DNA of 64,000 bases from the NCBI GenBank assembly GCA_024663395.1, contig JANFAH010000047.1, positions 124,001 through 188,000 of the forward strand. The letters run 5' to 3'. The translations under genes and the position numbers were made by a program. The stretch is from Pisolithus tinctorius. Its lineage: Eukaryota > Basidiomycota > Agaricomycetes > Boletales > Pisolithaceae. Position 1 is the stretch's first letter. Each line of letters begins with the position of its first letter. Positions 12,821 to 23,962 of the stretch are shown here, in pieces. The notes below the pieces were generated by a model. It was not told the DNA's origin. It made no database searches and saw nothing but the letters and a program-made list of their open reading frames with translations.

Positions 12821-15380
12821 TAGTGGTGGATGCATGCTGACATGTTCACTCCCACCCTGTTGGACTGGGGTTCATAGGGAGTGAGTGGAGTGATGACAGA
12901 TGGTGGTGGATGCATGCTGACATGTTCACTCCCACCCTGTTGGACTGGAGTTCATAGCTTGTGAGTGGAGTCATGGCAGATAGTGGTGGATGCATGCTGA
13001 CATGTTCACCCCCACCCTGTTGGACTGGGGTTCATAGAATGTGAGTGGAATCATGGCAGATGGTGGTGGATGCATGCTGACATGTTCACTTCCACCCTGT
13101 TGGACTGGGGTTCATAGCAAGTGAGTGGAGTGATGGCAGATGGTGGTGGATGCATGCTGACATGTTCACTCCCACCCTGTTGGACTGGGGTTCATAGGGA
13201 GTGAGTGGAGTGATGGCAGATGGTGGTGGATGCATGCTGACATGTTCACTTCCACCCTGTTGGACTGGGGTTCATAGCAAGTGAGTGGAGTGATGGTGGA
13301 TGGTGGTGGATGCATGCTGACATGTTCACTTCCACCCTGTTGGACTTGGGCTCATAGCAAGTGAGTGGAGTGATGGCAGATGGTGGTGGATGCATGCTGA
13401 CATGTTCACTCCCACCCTGTTGGACTGGGGTTCATAGGGAGTGAGTGGAGCCATGGCAGATGGTGGTGGGTGCATGCTGACATGTTCACTCCCACCCTGT
13501 TGGACTGGGGTTCATAGCTTGTGAGTGGAGTGATGGCAGATGGTGGTGGATGCATGCTGACATGTTCACTTCCACCCTGTTGGACTGGGGTTCATAGCAA
13601 GTGAGTGGAGTGATGGCAGATGGTGGTGGATGCATGCTGACATGTTCACTCCCACCCTGTTGGACTGGGGTTCATAGGTTGTGAGTGGAGTGATGGCAGA
13701 TGGTGGTGGATGCATGCTGACATGTTCACTCCCACCCTGTTGGACTGGGGTTCATAGGATGTGAGTGGAGTGATGGCAGATGGTGGTGGATGCATGCTGA
13801 CATGTTCACTCCCACCCTGTTGGACTGGGGTTCATAGGGAGTGAGTGGAGTGATGGCAGATGGTGGTGGATGCATGCTGACATGTTCACTTCCACCCTGT
13901 TGGACTGGGGTTCATAGGGAGTGAGTGGAGTGATGGCAGATGGTGGTGGATGCATGCTGACATGTTCACTCCCACCCTGTTGGACTGGGGTTCATAGGGA
14001 GTGAGTGGAGTGATGGCAGATGGTGGTGGATGCATGCTGACATGTTCACTCCCACCCTGTTGGACTGGGGCTCATAGGGAGTGAGTGGAGTCATGGCAGA
14101 TGGTGGCAGATGCATGCTGACATGTTCAATCCCACCCTGTTGGGCTGGGGTTCATAGGATGTGAGTGGAGTGATGGCAGATGGTGGTGGTGGATGCACAC
14201 TGACATGTTCACTTCCACCCTGTTGGACTGGGGTTCATAGCAAGTGAGTGGAGTGATGGCAGATGGTGGTGGATGCACACTGACATGTTCACTTCCACCC
14301 TGTTGGACTGGGGTTCATAGTATGTGAGTGGAGTGATGGTGGATGGTGGTGGATGCATGCTGACATGTTCAATCCCACCCTGTTGGACTGGGGTTCATAG
14401 TATGTGAGTGGAGTGATGGCAGATGGTGGTGGATGCATGCTGACATGTTCACTCCCACCCTGTTGGACTGGGGTTCACAGGGAGTGAGTGGAGTGATGGC
14501 AGATGGTGGTGGATGCATACTGACATGTTCACTCCCACCCTGTTGGACTGGGGTTCATAGCTTGTGAGTGGAGTGATGGCAGATGGTGGTGGGTGCATGC
14601 TGACATGTTCACTCCCACCCTGTTGGACTGGGGCTCATAGGGAGTGAGTGGAGTGATGGCAGATGGTGGTGGATGCATGCTGACATGTTCACTTCCACCC
14701 TGTTGGACTGGGGCTCATAGGGAGTGAGTGGAGTGATGGCAGATGGTGGTGGATGCATGCTGACATGTTCACTCCCACCCTGTTGGATTGGGGTTCATAG
14801 GTTGTGAGTGGAGTCATGGCAGATGGTAGTGGATGCATGCTGACATGTTCACTCCCACCCTGTTGGACTGGGGTTCATAGCTTGTGAGTGGGGTGATGGC
14901 AGATGGTGGTGGATGCATGCTGACATGTTCACTCCCACCCTGTTGGACTGGGGTTCATAGGATGTGAGTGGAGTGATGGCAGATGGTGGTGGATGCATGC
15001 TGACATGTTCACTCCCACCCTGTTGGACTGGGGTTCATAGGGAGTGAGTGGAGTGATGGCAGATGGTGGTGGATGCATGCTGACATGTTCACTCCCACCC
15101 TGTTGGACTGGGGCTCATAGGGAGTGAGTGGAGTGATGGCAGATGGTGGTGGATGCATGCTGACATGTTCACTCCCACCCTGTTGGACTGGGGTTCATAG
15201 GATGTGAGTGGAGTCATGGGTGGTGGATGTATGCTGACATGTTCACTCCCACCCTGTTGGACTGGGGTTCATAGTATGTGAGTGGAATCATGGCAGATGG
15301 TGGTGGATGCATACTGATTATATTCACCACCACTTTGCTTGACTTGCATGCATAGAATGTGAGTGATGTTGTGGCAGCAT
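12821..15380 (+). repeat. 80-bp minisatellite, about 31 units plus one degenerate unit
   Basis: Tandem units of 80 bp begin TGGTGGTGGATGCATGCTGA at 12821, 12901, 12981 and so on to about 15144, then a shortened and a degenerate unit. One unit (14181) gains a TGG triplet, shifting the phase by 3. Units are nearly identical except for a three-base slot after TTCATAG (GGA, CTT, AAT, CAA, GTT, GAT or TAT) and a few transitions. No unit contains CpG. Each contains GTGAGTGG, a donor-like motif. The period is not a multiple of three, so the array is not a coding repeat. It follows the GTPase exons directly. Confidence 0.97.
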
Positions 15381-15790
15381 CTGTTGGTGCAAGATATATA
15401 CTCACAATCCTTACTATTTCACTTTTGGCATCTGTATCTTAGAGAGTGAGTGTTGTGGAAATTGCCCATTTAGCATGCTTTTCACAAGGTCTTCTCATTA
15501 AATAGATGGTGAGCTTGATCAGTGCATGTATCTCCACAATATTGTTGACACATTGCATTAGGATGTAGGTACAGTCTTCCTGTGGAGTATTCCTTTTTCT
15601 TATTGCTTTTCTTGCATCTCTCTCAGCATGTTAGTTGTCATAATTCCTCCACAGTCCTGACACAGTTTAACCTATTTCCAGGATGTATGGTTTTGTTCCA
15701 CATCCCACACTCATGTATTGCTGATATGTTTTACAGTTGGTTTGTCACTCTTTTTCCTACTTTAACATTGGTTCCTGTTTTACCCTTGAT
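15381..15790. other. Unique sequence after the minisatellite, nothing recognised
   Basis: AT-richer CpG-free sequence with one plus-strand frame of Phe/Ser/His-rich low quality. No motif or repeat recognised. Confidence 0.5.
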
Positions 15791-16261
15791 TTCTTGTCAG
15801 GTGGTTTGTTTCAATTCCTCTCTTTCCCTAGCTGTCTATGATGTGTTGAATTGGTTGGTCATAGCAACCCATCGAACAGGGAAGCTATCCCATCTCCATC
15901 CCTACATTGTCCATGTCAAGGCAGCCTTCCCTGATGGCACTTGCTGAACATGGCATTGGTAAATTATCTCATTTGATGCTGCTTGAATATGAAGCTCATG
16001 ATTACAGGTTGTGTAATTGTCTTTGAATACTTATTTTTCCAGTCACAGGTCAAGGATAGGGGTATTGCAAGGAAGGATTTACAGCTGGATCTGACAATGG
16101 TCATCCAAAAATATCAGCAATCAGGTGTCCAAAATACTGTTATTGCACAAATTGCAGTGGCCTTCCAGAAGCATGGTGAAAGTGTACATGATTTATGCCC
16201 CATGCTTGTGGGTATAGCACAGGCAAACCAGATGTGTAAGACAGATTCTTTACCACAATGA
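15791..16261 (+). pseudogene. Possible C-terminal exons of the GTPase, separated by the minisatellite
   Basis: Two plus-strand pieces resemble, from memory, the helical tail of fungal G-domain GTPases: one with AVYDVLNWLVIATHRTGKL and a short hydrophobic segment (about 15800-15940), and one with GIARKDLQLDLTMVIQKY (about 16050-16250), the latter preceded by a pyrimidine-rich TTTTTCCAG acceptor. If correct, the 80-bp array sits inside an intron of about 3 kb. The resemblance is weak and no long homologous run can be cited. Confidence 0.35.
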
Positions 16262-17090
16262 TGGAAGTCTTATTTGAACTGTCCACAGCCAAGATATTCC
16301 TCAAATGAAAAAAAAGATAATGTCAGCTCTTATGCAGTTCACTGTTCTTGGTAAGACCCTCAGTTTCCATCTGCCAACCAGTATGAAGATTTGATTTGCA
16401 GCATCTCAATGCCTACCAGTGTCTTTTTTGAAATCCCCTATTGCTGTGGAGAATCCTGTGAAATTTGGAATCTGCTTGTTATTGTGTACAGCCATGTCCT
16501 CTCATATAGTCCTATGCAACCTTCAGATTTGAGACCTGATTTCTTGCCATTGGAAGTTGGGAATTCATGCTGCCTTTGTATAACCCCATATAGATTGCTG
16601 AAATCTGGCAATTTATCCAACAATCTCCAAAGTCCCATATACATTCAAAATCCTGATTGCCATCACAATGTCACATTTCTTACAAATGTCTCCAGTGGGA
16701 TTAACCATTAAATCTCAAAAACATCTATGTGCATAGTGTTGTAAGTGGATATTTTCACCATTTATGGAGTTATTATTCTAACATGTTTTCAGCAAGGCAA
16801 CTGTTGATAAAGCCAGAAGACCAATAAAGTCTATGTATGGTCACAAAGAAGAGTAGCATGTTGGGGTATGGGACTATTGCTTTTCATCAGTTTATATGGC
16901 ATGTTCAATATCCAATCTCCATTGTACTCCATTGTAACATGCCTAGTGTAAGGTTGTGGGTGTTACCTCATGCTTGCATGTGTGAAGTGAACTATATGGT
17001 ATTCACTGTTGTAAGGTGCACAGATAAACTTATTTACAATATTTTCTGAGCCTTGTATACATACATTGTGTGTACTGACTGCTGCAACTC
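16262..17090. other. CpG-depleted sequence, nothing recognised
   Basis: Short frames only. No repeats or domains identified; probably old transposon or host sequence mutated beyond recognition. Confidence 0.4.
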
Positions 17091-18394
17091 CAGGATGACT
17101 ACTTGTTCAGGAGGAAATTCTTGCAGGGACTACCACACTCAATAATTAAGAGCATCTTTGAAGCTTGAAGAATATCAGCTGAGCACTCAACAATCAAAGA
17201 AATCCTTGAAGAGGTATGCTACATGGCAATGGTGCAGAAGGACATAAGCATGTGTATGAGCATGAGCTGTGCTGGCTTTGGAGGGAAACCTCCCAGGGAT
17301 GAAGTGATTTACACCCACACAGCAAGAGCAGTGGTCAACACTCTTCATCTAATGAGAACTTTAAATACCTAAAGAAAGGGGATACCATTTATTGAAGAAA
17401 AACAAATCTTCCAGTTGTCAAGTCCAGGCCTACTCCAACCAACTCTGATGCTAAATGAGGTCTGGGGAGGGGTTTGGAAGCAAGTCTAACACAGAGGAAC
17501 AGAACTCCAACTGGCAGAGTGTCAGCAGGGACAAAGTCTGCTGAGACAGAGGCAGAGTGGAGTGAGGGCATCAGGTTTAGCTCATGTGCTACCCCCTTGC
17601 ATGATCTCAGCCCTCATATTTCAGAGGTAGAGACCAGATGGATAGTCAGAGGATGGAGAGAGAGGAGTAGGAACTAAGTTGATATTCATACTGAAGAACA
17701 GTGGAGTATGGTACATGCTTTTATACTACTACAGTGACACAGTAACCAGAATTGGAACTGACATATGGAGACTCATAAATTTTCAGGTAAAAACTTCCTA
17801 GACAATGAATGAAGGGCAGATGACAGGTAACACAGAACAAACCAAAAAGGAAACAGTTCAGGTGCTGGACCATGTGGTGCATGTGCTGCAGAGTACCTGA
17901 CTGCATGCTGTCAGGGAGAAGTCCAAAGGGAAGTCACATGACCCCTTAGAGAATGGTCTGCCTGGACCAATGGTGGAGAGGGGTGCAGAGTGAGTGAGGA
18001 CTTAGACAAATGCATGGTCATGACACCAGTGAAGAGCAACAGATTCCTGAAGAAGGATGGTGCAGACCACAAATCTTGTCAATGAGAACAGGACCACTTA
18101 AATGGTAAGGGGAAACAACCCCAGAGGTTCCTAGTGGGGATCACCTGCTTCAATTGCAACAAGGAGGGCCATATGGCTCCTGATTGCCCACTTCCTCAAG
18201 TGGGTAAAGGCAAAAGTGCAGCAATGCTGTGGCTATTCACAACCAATGTACAAGAGGACACACAATATGAGCATACTTGTGAGGAGGATAAGCTGGAGGA
18301 AGAAAATTTGGGAGAGCCTGACAAGGAAGAATTGGTACAAGTATATGAGGAAAATTTGGGTGTTAACCCCAAAGATAGGAATTCTAGTATGTAG
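17091..18394 (+). pseudogene. Ty3/Gypsy gag remnant, split by a solo LTR
   Basis: Before the solo LTR the plus strand reads a capsid-like segment (FRRKFLQGLPHSIIKSIFEA, then an ILEEV helix, 17091-17340), typical of retrotransposon Gag. After it, at 18140-18185, lies a CCHC zinc knuckle CFNCNKEGHMAPDC that packages element RNA. An in-frame TGA follows the IFEA motif where Arg is usual, in line with the island's CGA to TGA decay. An acidic Glu-rich tail follows to 18394. No protease or pol follows. Confidence 0.7.
17416..18025 (-). mobile_element. Solo LTR (family shared with 46020-46733), TSD CCAGT
   Basis: A 610-bp segment begins TGTCAAGTCC and ends GGTCATGACA, with TGTCA/TGACA inverted ends. 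It is flanked on both sides by the same five bases CCAGT (17411-17415 and 18026-18030), a perfect target duplication. It is the inverted, CpG-depleted relative of the LTR at 46020-46733 (shared ATGATCTCAGCCC and TATGGAGACTCATAAAT stretches). It sits inside a gag remnant. No internal region remains, so it formed by LTR-LTR recombination. Confidence 0.93.
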
Positions 18395-18639
18395 GAGGCA
18401 CAACAAGTAATAGAATATTGTCTTTGTGTGAGTGGCTGTGTAGCCACATGTCTTGTCTTTCCTTTCCTCCATTATCACCAGAACCCAGCTCACAGCATGG
18501 GCATCTCAGTGTTCAGTTTTCACCTTTTCTTGTTGCTCCTTAGTTCCCAACTAACTGATTCACTCCTTTACCACCTTTTGAGGATCTCCCAAATCACACC
18601 CCAGATTGCAGGTGGTCTCAGGTTGTCTGAACCACAACC

Positions 18640-19233
18640 ATGGATGCTCAGCAACCTCAACAACCACAACAACCTGATTTCACCCTACCAGCCTTGCAGG
18701 GAATAGTAGAGCTCATGATGGCAGGGGCAGAATTGTCCTGGGAGGAAGCCATTGAGCATTTGGAACAGTGCTGGGTCCAGGACAACCCACTGGGTGAACA
18801 ACAGCAAGGGGACCAGCCATGCTGGGAAGGAGAACACAGACCCCCAACCCCCACAGTCCAACCACCAGTTGCTGACCCTGAATGTCCTCCCCAATGAGCC
18901 CTTGAAACCAACCTCCCCACCTTTGATGCAGATGCCACAGTGTCCTCCAATCTATTGACCCAACCAGCCAAGTATGCCCTCAAAAAAATAGAAGCTTTCA
19001 AATTCATGTGGTACTTTTTGAGGGAAGGGCTACAGGAGACTGTGCAGATAGTCAGACAACTTGAGGAGAATGACACACCAGCCATCACCCAGGCCAGCAA
19101 AGGGAATGTGATGCTGTGCACTGCCAACTCCCTAACCACCTCCAAGAATGCAAAACCAGACCATGGGCTAACCTTCACTGAGTGCATGTATGCCAAGAAT
19201 CACTTTCTAACGTGCATCAAGAATGTGGTGTAA
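18640..19233 (+). pseudogene. Remnant of a basidiomycete-specific hypothetical ORF
   Basis: A frame from ATG 18640 starts with a Gln/Pro-rich stretch, then an acidic helix (SWEEAIEHLEQCW). After a stop at 18895 a second frame contains QPAKYALKKIEAF, WYFLREG and FTECMYAKNHFLTCI. From memory this resembles a recurrent unnamed basidiomycete ORF found near retrotransposons (ALKKLENF, ELWYF, T.EGC pattern). Function unknown. The frames are broken and CpG-free. Confidence 0.45.
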
Positions 19234-19692
19234 GGAATCTGCATTCCCTAGATGCATAAGCCCCTATCATCAACTGTTCTGTGACTGTCATTATGTCTCC
19301 AGACTGCTCATGCCCACTGCTGTTCACATGCTACCTTTCCACTTTCTTTGCCACCTTCCCATGCCCTTGCTCCCTCTCACTCACTGCTATACCCATGGCC
19401 ACTGTGTTCCAGTCACTTCCCTTCCTTCAGACTCTTTCCTTTCACCAGTCTCTCTCCTTTAATGCTAGTGTATACCCTTGGCCCCTGTTGCAGCCTGTCC
19501 TGTGTGTACATGCTGTCATGTGCCTTTCTTTTACCTGTACCTTGTCTTACTTAGGTTCCAGATTTTCCCAGACTATAAAGCCCTGTACTTAGGTACAGAA
19601 TGAGACCTTTTGGCACTTGGAAGGTCACTATAAATTTTCTTTTTACTTTGTCTATGCTGCCTGCCTCACAATCCACCACATATGAACTATGT
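19234..19692. other. No gene recognised
   Basis: Pyrimidine-rich, CpG-free sequence with short Pro/Ser/Cys-rich frames of no recognisable origin. It ends where the left arm of the large inverted repeat begins. Confidence 0.4.
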
Positions 19693-21143
19693 ACAGTGAA
19701 GGACAAAGCTGTTGCAATGTTTGTGATGTGTGCATTGTTGATGATGTAGCTCAGGCTACTCTGCATGGGGAGTTGTGATACATATACCATTGGAAAGGGG
19801 TGACCTTGTGATGGGATTGAGGGCATGAGGGATGGGAATATATAATTGCATAATAAACCACATGATCTTCCAGATGATTTGTCAGCATGTAAACAATGAC
19901 AAACATTGGATTTGTACCATTAACCCTCCCTCTCTTACCACAACTCATGAAATCATCTCTCTGGTTCCCATGGTCATTTTCTCAAGGAACTCTTATCAAA
20001 TACAGGTGGCCACTACAGTACCATCTATATAACATACTCTCAGAACTATCAGTCCCTTAAAAAATCTGATGTTAGTCATTCCCTGCACAGTTTCCCCACC
20101 CATGCCTGATGTGTTCTGTGACTAAGCAGTACTTGGAAAGCTGAGAATCTTATGGAGGTCAATCTCACACTCCAGAACATGATTGACAAACTGATCCCCT
20201 CTCAACCAATGCATTTCTGGCACAGGGACACTAATATGGAAGTTAAGGCAAGACAAAATCCTCTTTATCCTTGGGTGTCATCAAAAGGATATGCTACTGA
20301 GCTGCCATGGAGCAGAATCCAGTGCTTCCATCTGGCCCTGAATATTTACTTTGGTCACATATGACAAAATAGCCCTTCCCCAGTCATCCACAGATCAGAT
20401 CAGAGCAAGATCTGGTGAACCCTCTTATGGCACTTGGAGTACAAGGTTTTGTCTCACCCCAACTTCCATACCAGCTTCCCTGTGGCAGAAAATGCATTGG
20501 TTGAGAGGGGATTGGTTTGTAAATCATGTTCTGAAGTGCTAGATTGACTTCCATAAAATTCTCAGCCTTCCAAGTACCAATTAGTGCTAGAACACATCAG
20601 GCATGGGTGGGGAAACTGTGCAGGGAATGACTAACATCAGATTTTTTAAGGGACTGATAGTTCTGAGAGTATGTTATATAGATGGTACTGTAGTGGCCAC
20701 CTGTATTTGATAAGAGTTCCTTGAGAAAATGACCATGGGAACCAGAGAGATGATTTCATGAGTTGTGGTAAGAGAGGGAGGGTTAATGGTACAAATCCAA
20801 TGTTTGTCATTGTTTACATGCTGACAAATCATCTGGAAGATCATGTGGTTTATTATGTAATTATATATTCCCATCCCTCATGCCCTCAATCCCATCACAA
20901 GGTCACTTTTCACTATTTCACCAGTCAGAGACAAAAGTGTTGCAATGCACCTTTTGGAAAGAATACAGTATATCTCAGCATGTATGACTTCATTTGGTAT
21001 ATACCTTGGTGTTCTGGAAAGCTGGGAGTCACCCCTTTCCAATAGTATATATATCACAACTCCCCATGCAGAGTAGCCTGAGCTACATCATCAACAATGC
21101 ACACATCATAAACATTGCAACAGTTTTGTCCTTCAATGTATAC
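19693..21143. repeat. Imperfect 1.45-kb inverted repeat (foldback)
   Basis: The left arm, about 19693-20262, is matched in reverse complement by the right arm, about 20440-21143, leaving a loop of about 175 bp. The same 66-residue frame can be read rightward at 19832-20032 and leftward at 20874-20674 with only one or two changes. The right arm carries an extra segment of about 125 bp (about 20908-21032) missing on the left. Arm identity is roughly 90% by eye. The right arm ends just before a remnant of the long-LTR family. No transposase frame lies inside. Confidence 0.92.
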
Positions 21144-21164
21144 CACTTGCACCCCCTGCATTGT

Positions 21165-21243
21165 CAAACCACCACTCACTTTTATTTGTCTTTTGTGTTG
21201 GTTTTTGGTTGGTTTTCACCATCTTTCCACACATTGACTCACA
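21165..21243 (+). mobile_element. 3'-end fragment of the 1.85-kb LTR family
   Basis: The sequence AACCACCACTCACTTTTATT through TTGACTCACA matches the last 80 bp of the long LTRs (for example 53408-53485). The rest of the LTR is absent, so the inverted repeat or another event truncated it. Confidence 0.75.
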
Positions 21244-21489
21244 ACATGCTTTCTCCAAATGTGCCCAGGAGCACCCAGAGGGCTTTGGTATACCAGTTGT
21301 GTCAACCTTGCAATCATGGCTCCCTGGGGAAAGCAGCATCAATGTCAGGTGTGACCCAAAACACCAGGTGAGTTCTTATATAACATGATTCATTCACTAA
21401 CAGAACTCATTTCACAGAAGACACCAAAAACTTCAACCTAGATCAGAGAGTATTGGAGGACAATCACACTGAGGATTGATCCATATGCT

Positions 21490-21880
21490 GCCAGTCTGCT
21501 GCCATCACTGATGATACTAGCAGTATGACAGTGATCAACAATCCACTCCTGGATACTGCATGGTCAGAAGCCAAGACTGCTTTGACATATGACATTGACC
21601 ATTTCTTTGAGTGCAACCCAGCAAAAATTAAAATGGCCATTTGCAAATTTTGCACATAAGCCCTTCTTTAACATCCATCTCATGATTCCTCAAAAGTACA
21701 ATCAACAGTGAACTGAAAGAAAAATTCCCAGCTCAATTCAACAAATTGGACAGAATCAAGCAGCATACTCTAATGTATTGTCCCAACACATCAACAGGTA
21801 CCCTCCATAAACATGTTGGAAACCACCATCTCCTTGATTTCATCAAGCTGGCCATGGATCTGGATAGGGTGTGGCCAATT
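21490..21880 (+). pseudogene. BED-type zinc-finger remnant of a hAT-like transposase
   Basis: The plus strand reads YDIDHFFECNPAKIKMAICK followed by FC, and after two stops STGTLHKHVGNHHLLDF. The CxxC plus HxxxxH arrangement with an upstream DI-HFF motif is what I know from BED fingers at the N-terminus of basidiomycete hAT transposases, which bind the transposon ends. No catalytic domain follows. Several stops are present. Confidence 0.5.
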
Positions 21881-23189
21881 CAAGTGTCAAATGTGAAAAA
21901 CACACCTCAACTTGGTTACAACTAAAGGGTTTCATGGAATGAGGAACTGATTTCAGAGTGCTTCTGCCTTGGGCTATTGATAAGGCACTTCAAGTAACCA
22001 TTTTTCATAAGCATTTAGGCTGAATAGTTTCTCCAAACCATCCAGCCTAATAGCCTCCCAGACCAAGGTCTGCCCAGGGACATCTGGTCATGTCCCAGGG
22101 CTATGCAGATTTTTAGGTCCTGGGACAGATGGGATTTCCCACATAGCCATCCATTCAAATGCAATTTTTGGGGATATCCCAAGACTGCCTTGGGTGACAG
22201 GGGTCCCTACTCCTGAAAGTGCAGCTTATATTAGCATTGAAATAGCTGCAGAAATCCTAGTCCCCTTGCTCCTCTGACAGGTTTAATCTACAAAGTATCC
22301 TTTGACCTACACATCCCCTCCCCTCCTACCATGCATAGTAGTATACAATAGTACTTTTCATGTACATCTTTGCAATGTGATTCTGCTGTATTGGGACATC
22401 TCACTAGTTGCCAGGGGGATGACCCACCTGGGCCTCCACATTTGCCATGAAAATTGCAATAATAAATTCAATCAATTTGTGTCTATACCTCATGCAATTT
22501 GTACTGTATGAAGGAAGAAGTGAATGGTTTCTGAACATTTGTGTGACAAGCCAATATCTCAAAGTCCCCCACATAGAACATGGTGTTGGTCACCTTTGCA
22601 ACACCATCTGCAGAGGGCAGAATGTCCCAGATGAGCCTCTGAGGTTGTCATGGGGCATTGTGCTGGTCTGCAAAGGTAACTTAGGAGGATGTGCTGTCAT
22701 AGCCCCCTGAGGCTGGGGTGGGACATCCCACTGACTTTCATAAGGGGACTTGGGATGTCCCACAACACCCTACAAGAAATCACCTTGGTCAGGAGTTTAG
22801 GGGTTGAGATTTTTTTGTTTTATTTCTTTCTTTTGTTTCATGGTTTGTACCACTGGACTTAGTGGCAAGTAGTTGCATTACTGACTAAGCATGTGTGCTG
22901 TGTTTGTGCAAGTTCAGTTTACTGTACAACCAATCCATGTTTGAGCCCCTCAACAGCAGGGTGTTTTTGTCTCACATTTTGGTGAGTTTTTGAGGTCAGA
23001 ATTATTACTTTGGGGAGTACCCAAAGGGCCAGGAGGACTGTCAAGAGGTTTAGAACAGCATGCAGCAGCCCAGAGCTAAGTATTCTTTCTAGTTCGCATT
23101 TTTTACATTTTTACTACACTTCTTCTCAAAACAGAATCTCCCTTTTGGGTTGAGCACAATACTTGCCCATCACTGACATTTACTATTTC
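21881..23189. other. CpG-free sequence, no gene recognised
   Basis: Contains short GGGAC/GTCCC-rich stretches (22040-22220 and 22700-22760) that look like eroded repeats, and a low-complexity T-rich run near 22815. No domain could be read on either strand. Confidence 0.4.
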
Positions 23190-23690
23190 TAGGTTTATAT
23201 TTTACCACTTCCTACAGCACATGGCCTTCTGCAGCAAGGGAAAGATCATCTTGAGCTGTGACAAGATAGCAATATCCACATGCTTTGGGCATGAACATAA
23301 CATCAACATAGACCTTCATAAAGCTTCTGGGGGAAGCAGAAATGGTGATGGGAACCTCTGCTTTATGAGTGCTTTGGATCTGGCATTCATGGCAAGAGCA
23401 GACATGATGGGCAATGTCTTGGTACATCTGAGGCCAGTAAAAGCACTGCCTGACTGTCTGAAAACTCCAAAGACTCCACAATGACTGAGTTCTTCATGAG
23501 CATGATTCAGGATCTAGGCACAGAGATGTGGATCAAAAATGACCTTGAGTGGAGGATGAGGACTTTGACATTTAAAGAGCTGGTCTCCATGAAGGAAGAA
23601 CTGGAGGGATCTGCAAATGAAGTGCTTGTGAGCAGTATTGGAATGTCCCAACTTTTTTGCACACATCATGAGACATTATGATGTAAGTTA
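23190..23690 (-). pseudogene. Gypsy integrase fragment (H2C2 zinc domain and start of catalytic core)
   Basis: The minus strand encodes HEELSH, then after a frame change QCFYWPQMYQDIAHHVCSCH and ECQ, the H2C2 integrase zinc-binding domain, followed by the first catalytic Asp context (KVYVDVMFMP). It is cut off after about 90 residues. No other part of the element is adjacent. Confidence 0.75.
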
Positions 23691-23962
23691 AGGTCTTGCT
23701 TTCCCACCCTGCCTTCTAATGCATGCTAATGGCAGAAAAGTTTATGAAGATGATGTTATAATGACATAAGAATGATGGTGGGTTGCATCATCACTGCCCG
23801 ATGTAGTCATTACATTTCCCTTAAAAGGCTATTGAAGGAGAGAGTGTCGTAAGGCATTACGACAAGCTCTGTCACCATCAACATGCCATACTGTCATTAT
23901 AACACCCTTAAAAGGCTATTTAATGTATGCAGCTATGCTAAGGGATTACAACAGGCTACTGG

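Noticed and set aside
12821..15380. CRISPR-like array
   Set aside because: The array has contiguous 80-bp units with only a three-base variable slot and no spacers, and the genome is eukaryotic. It is a minisatellite.
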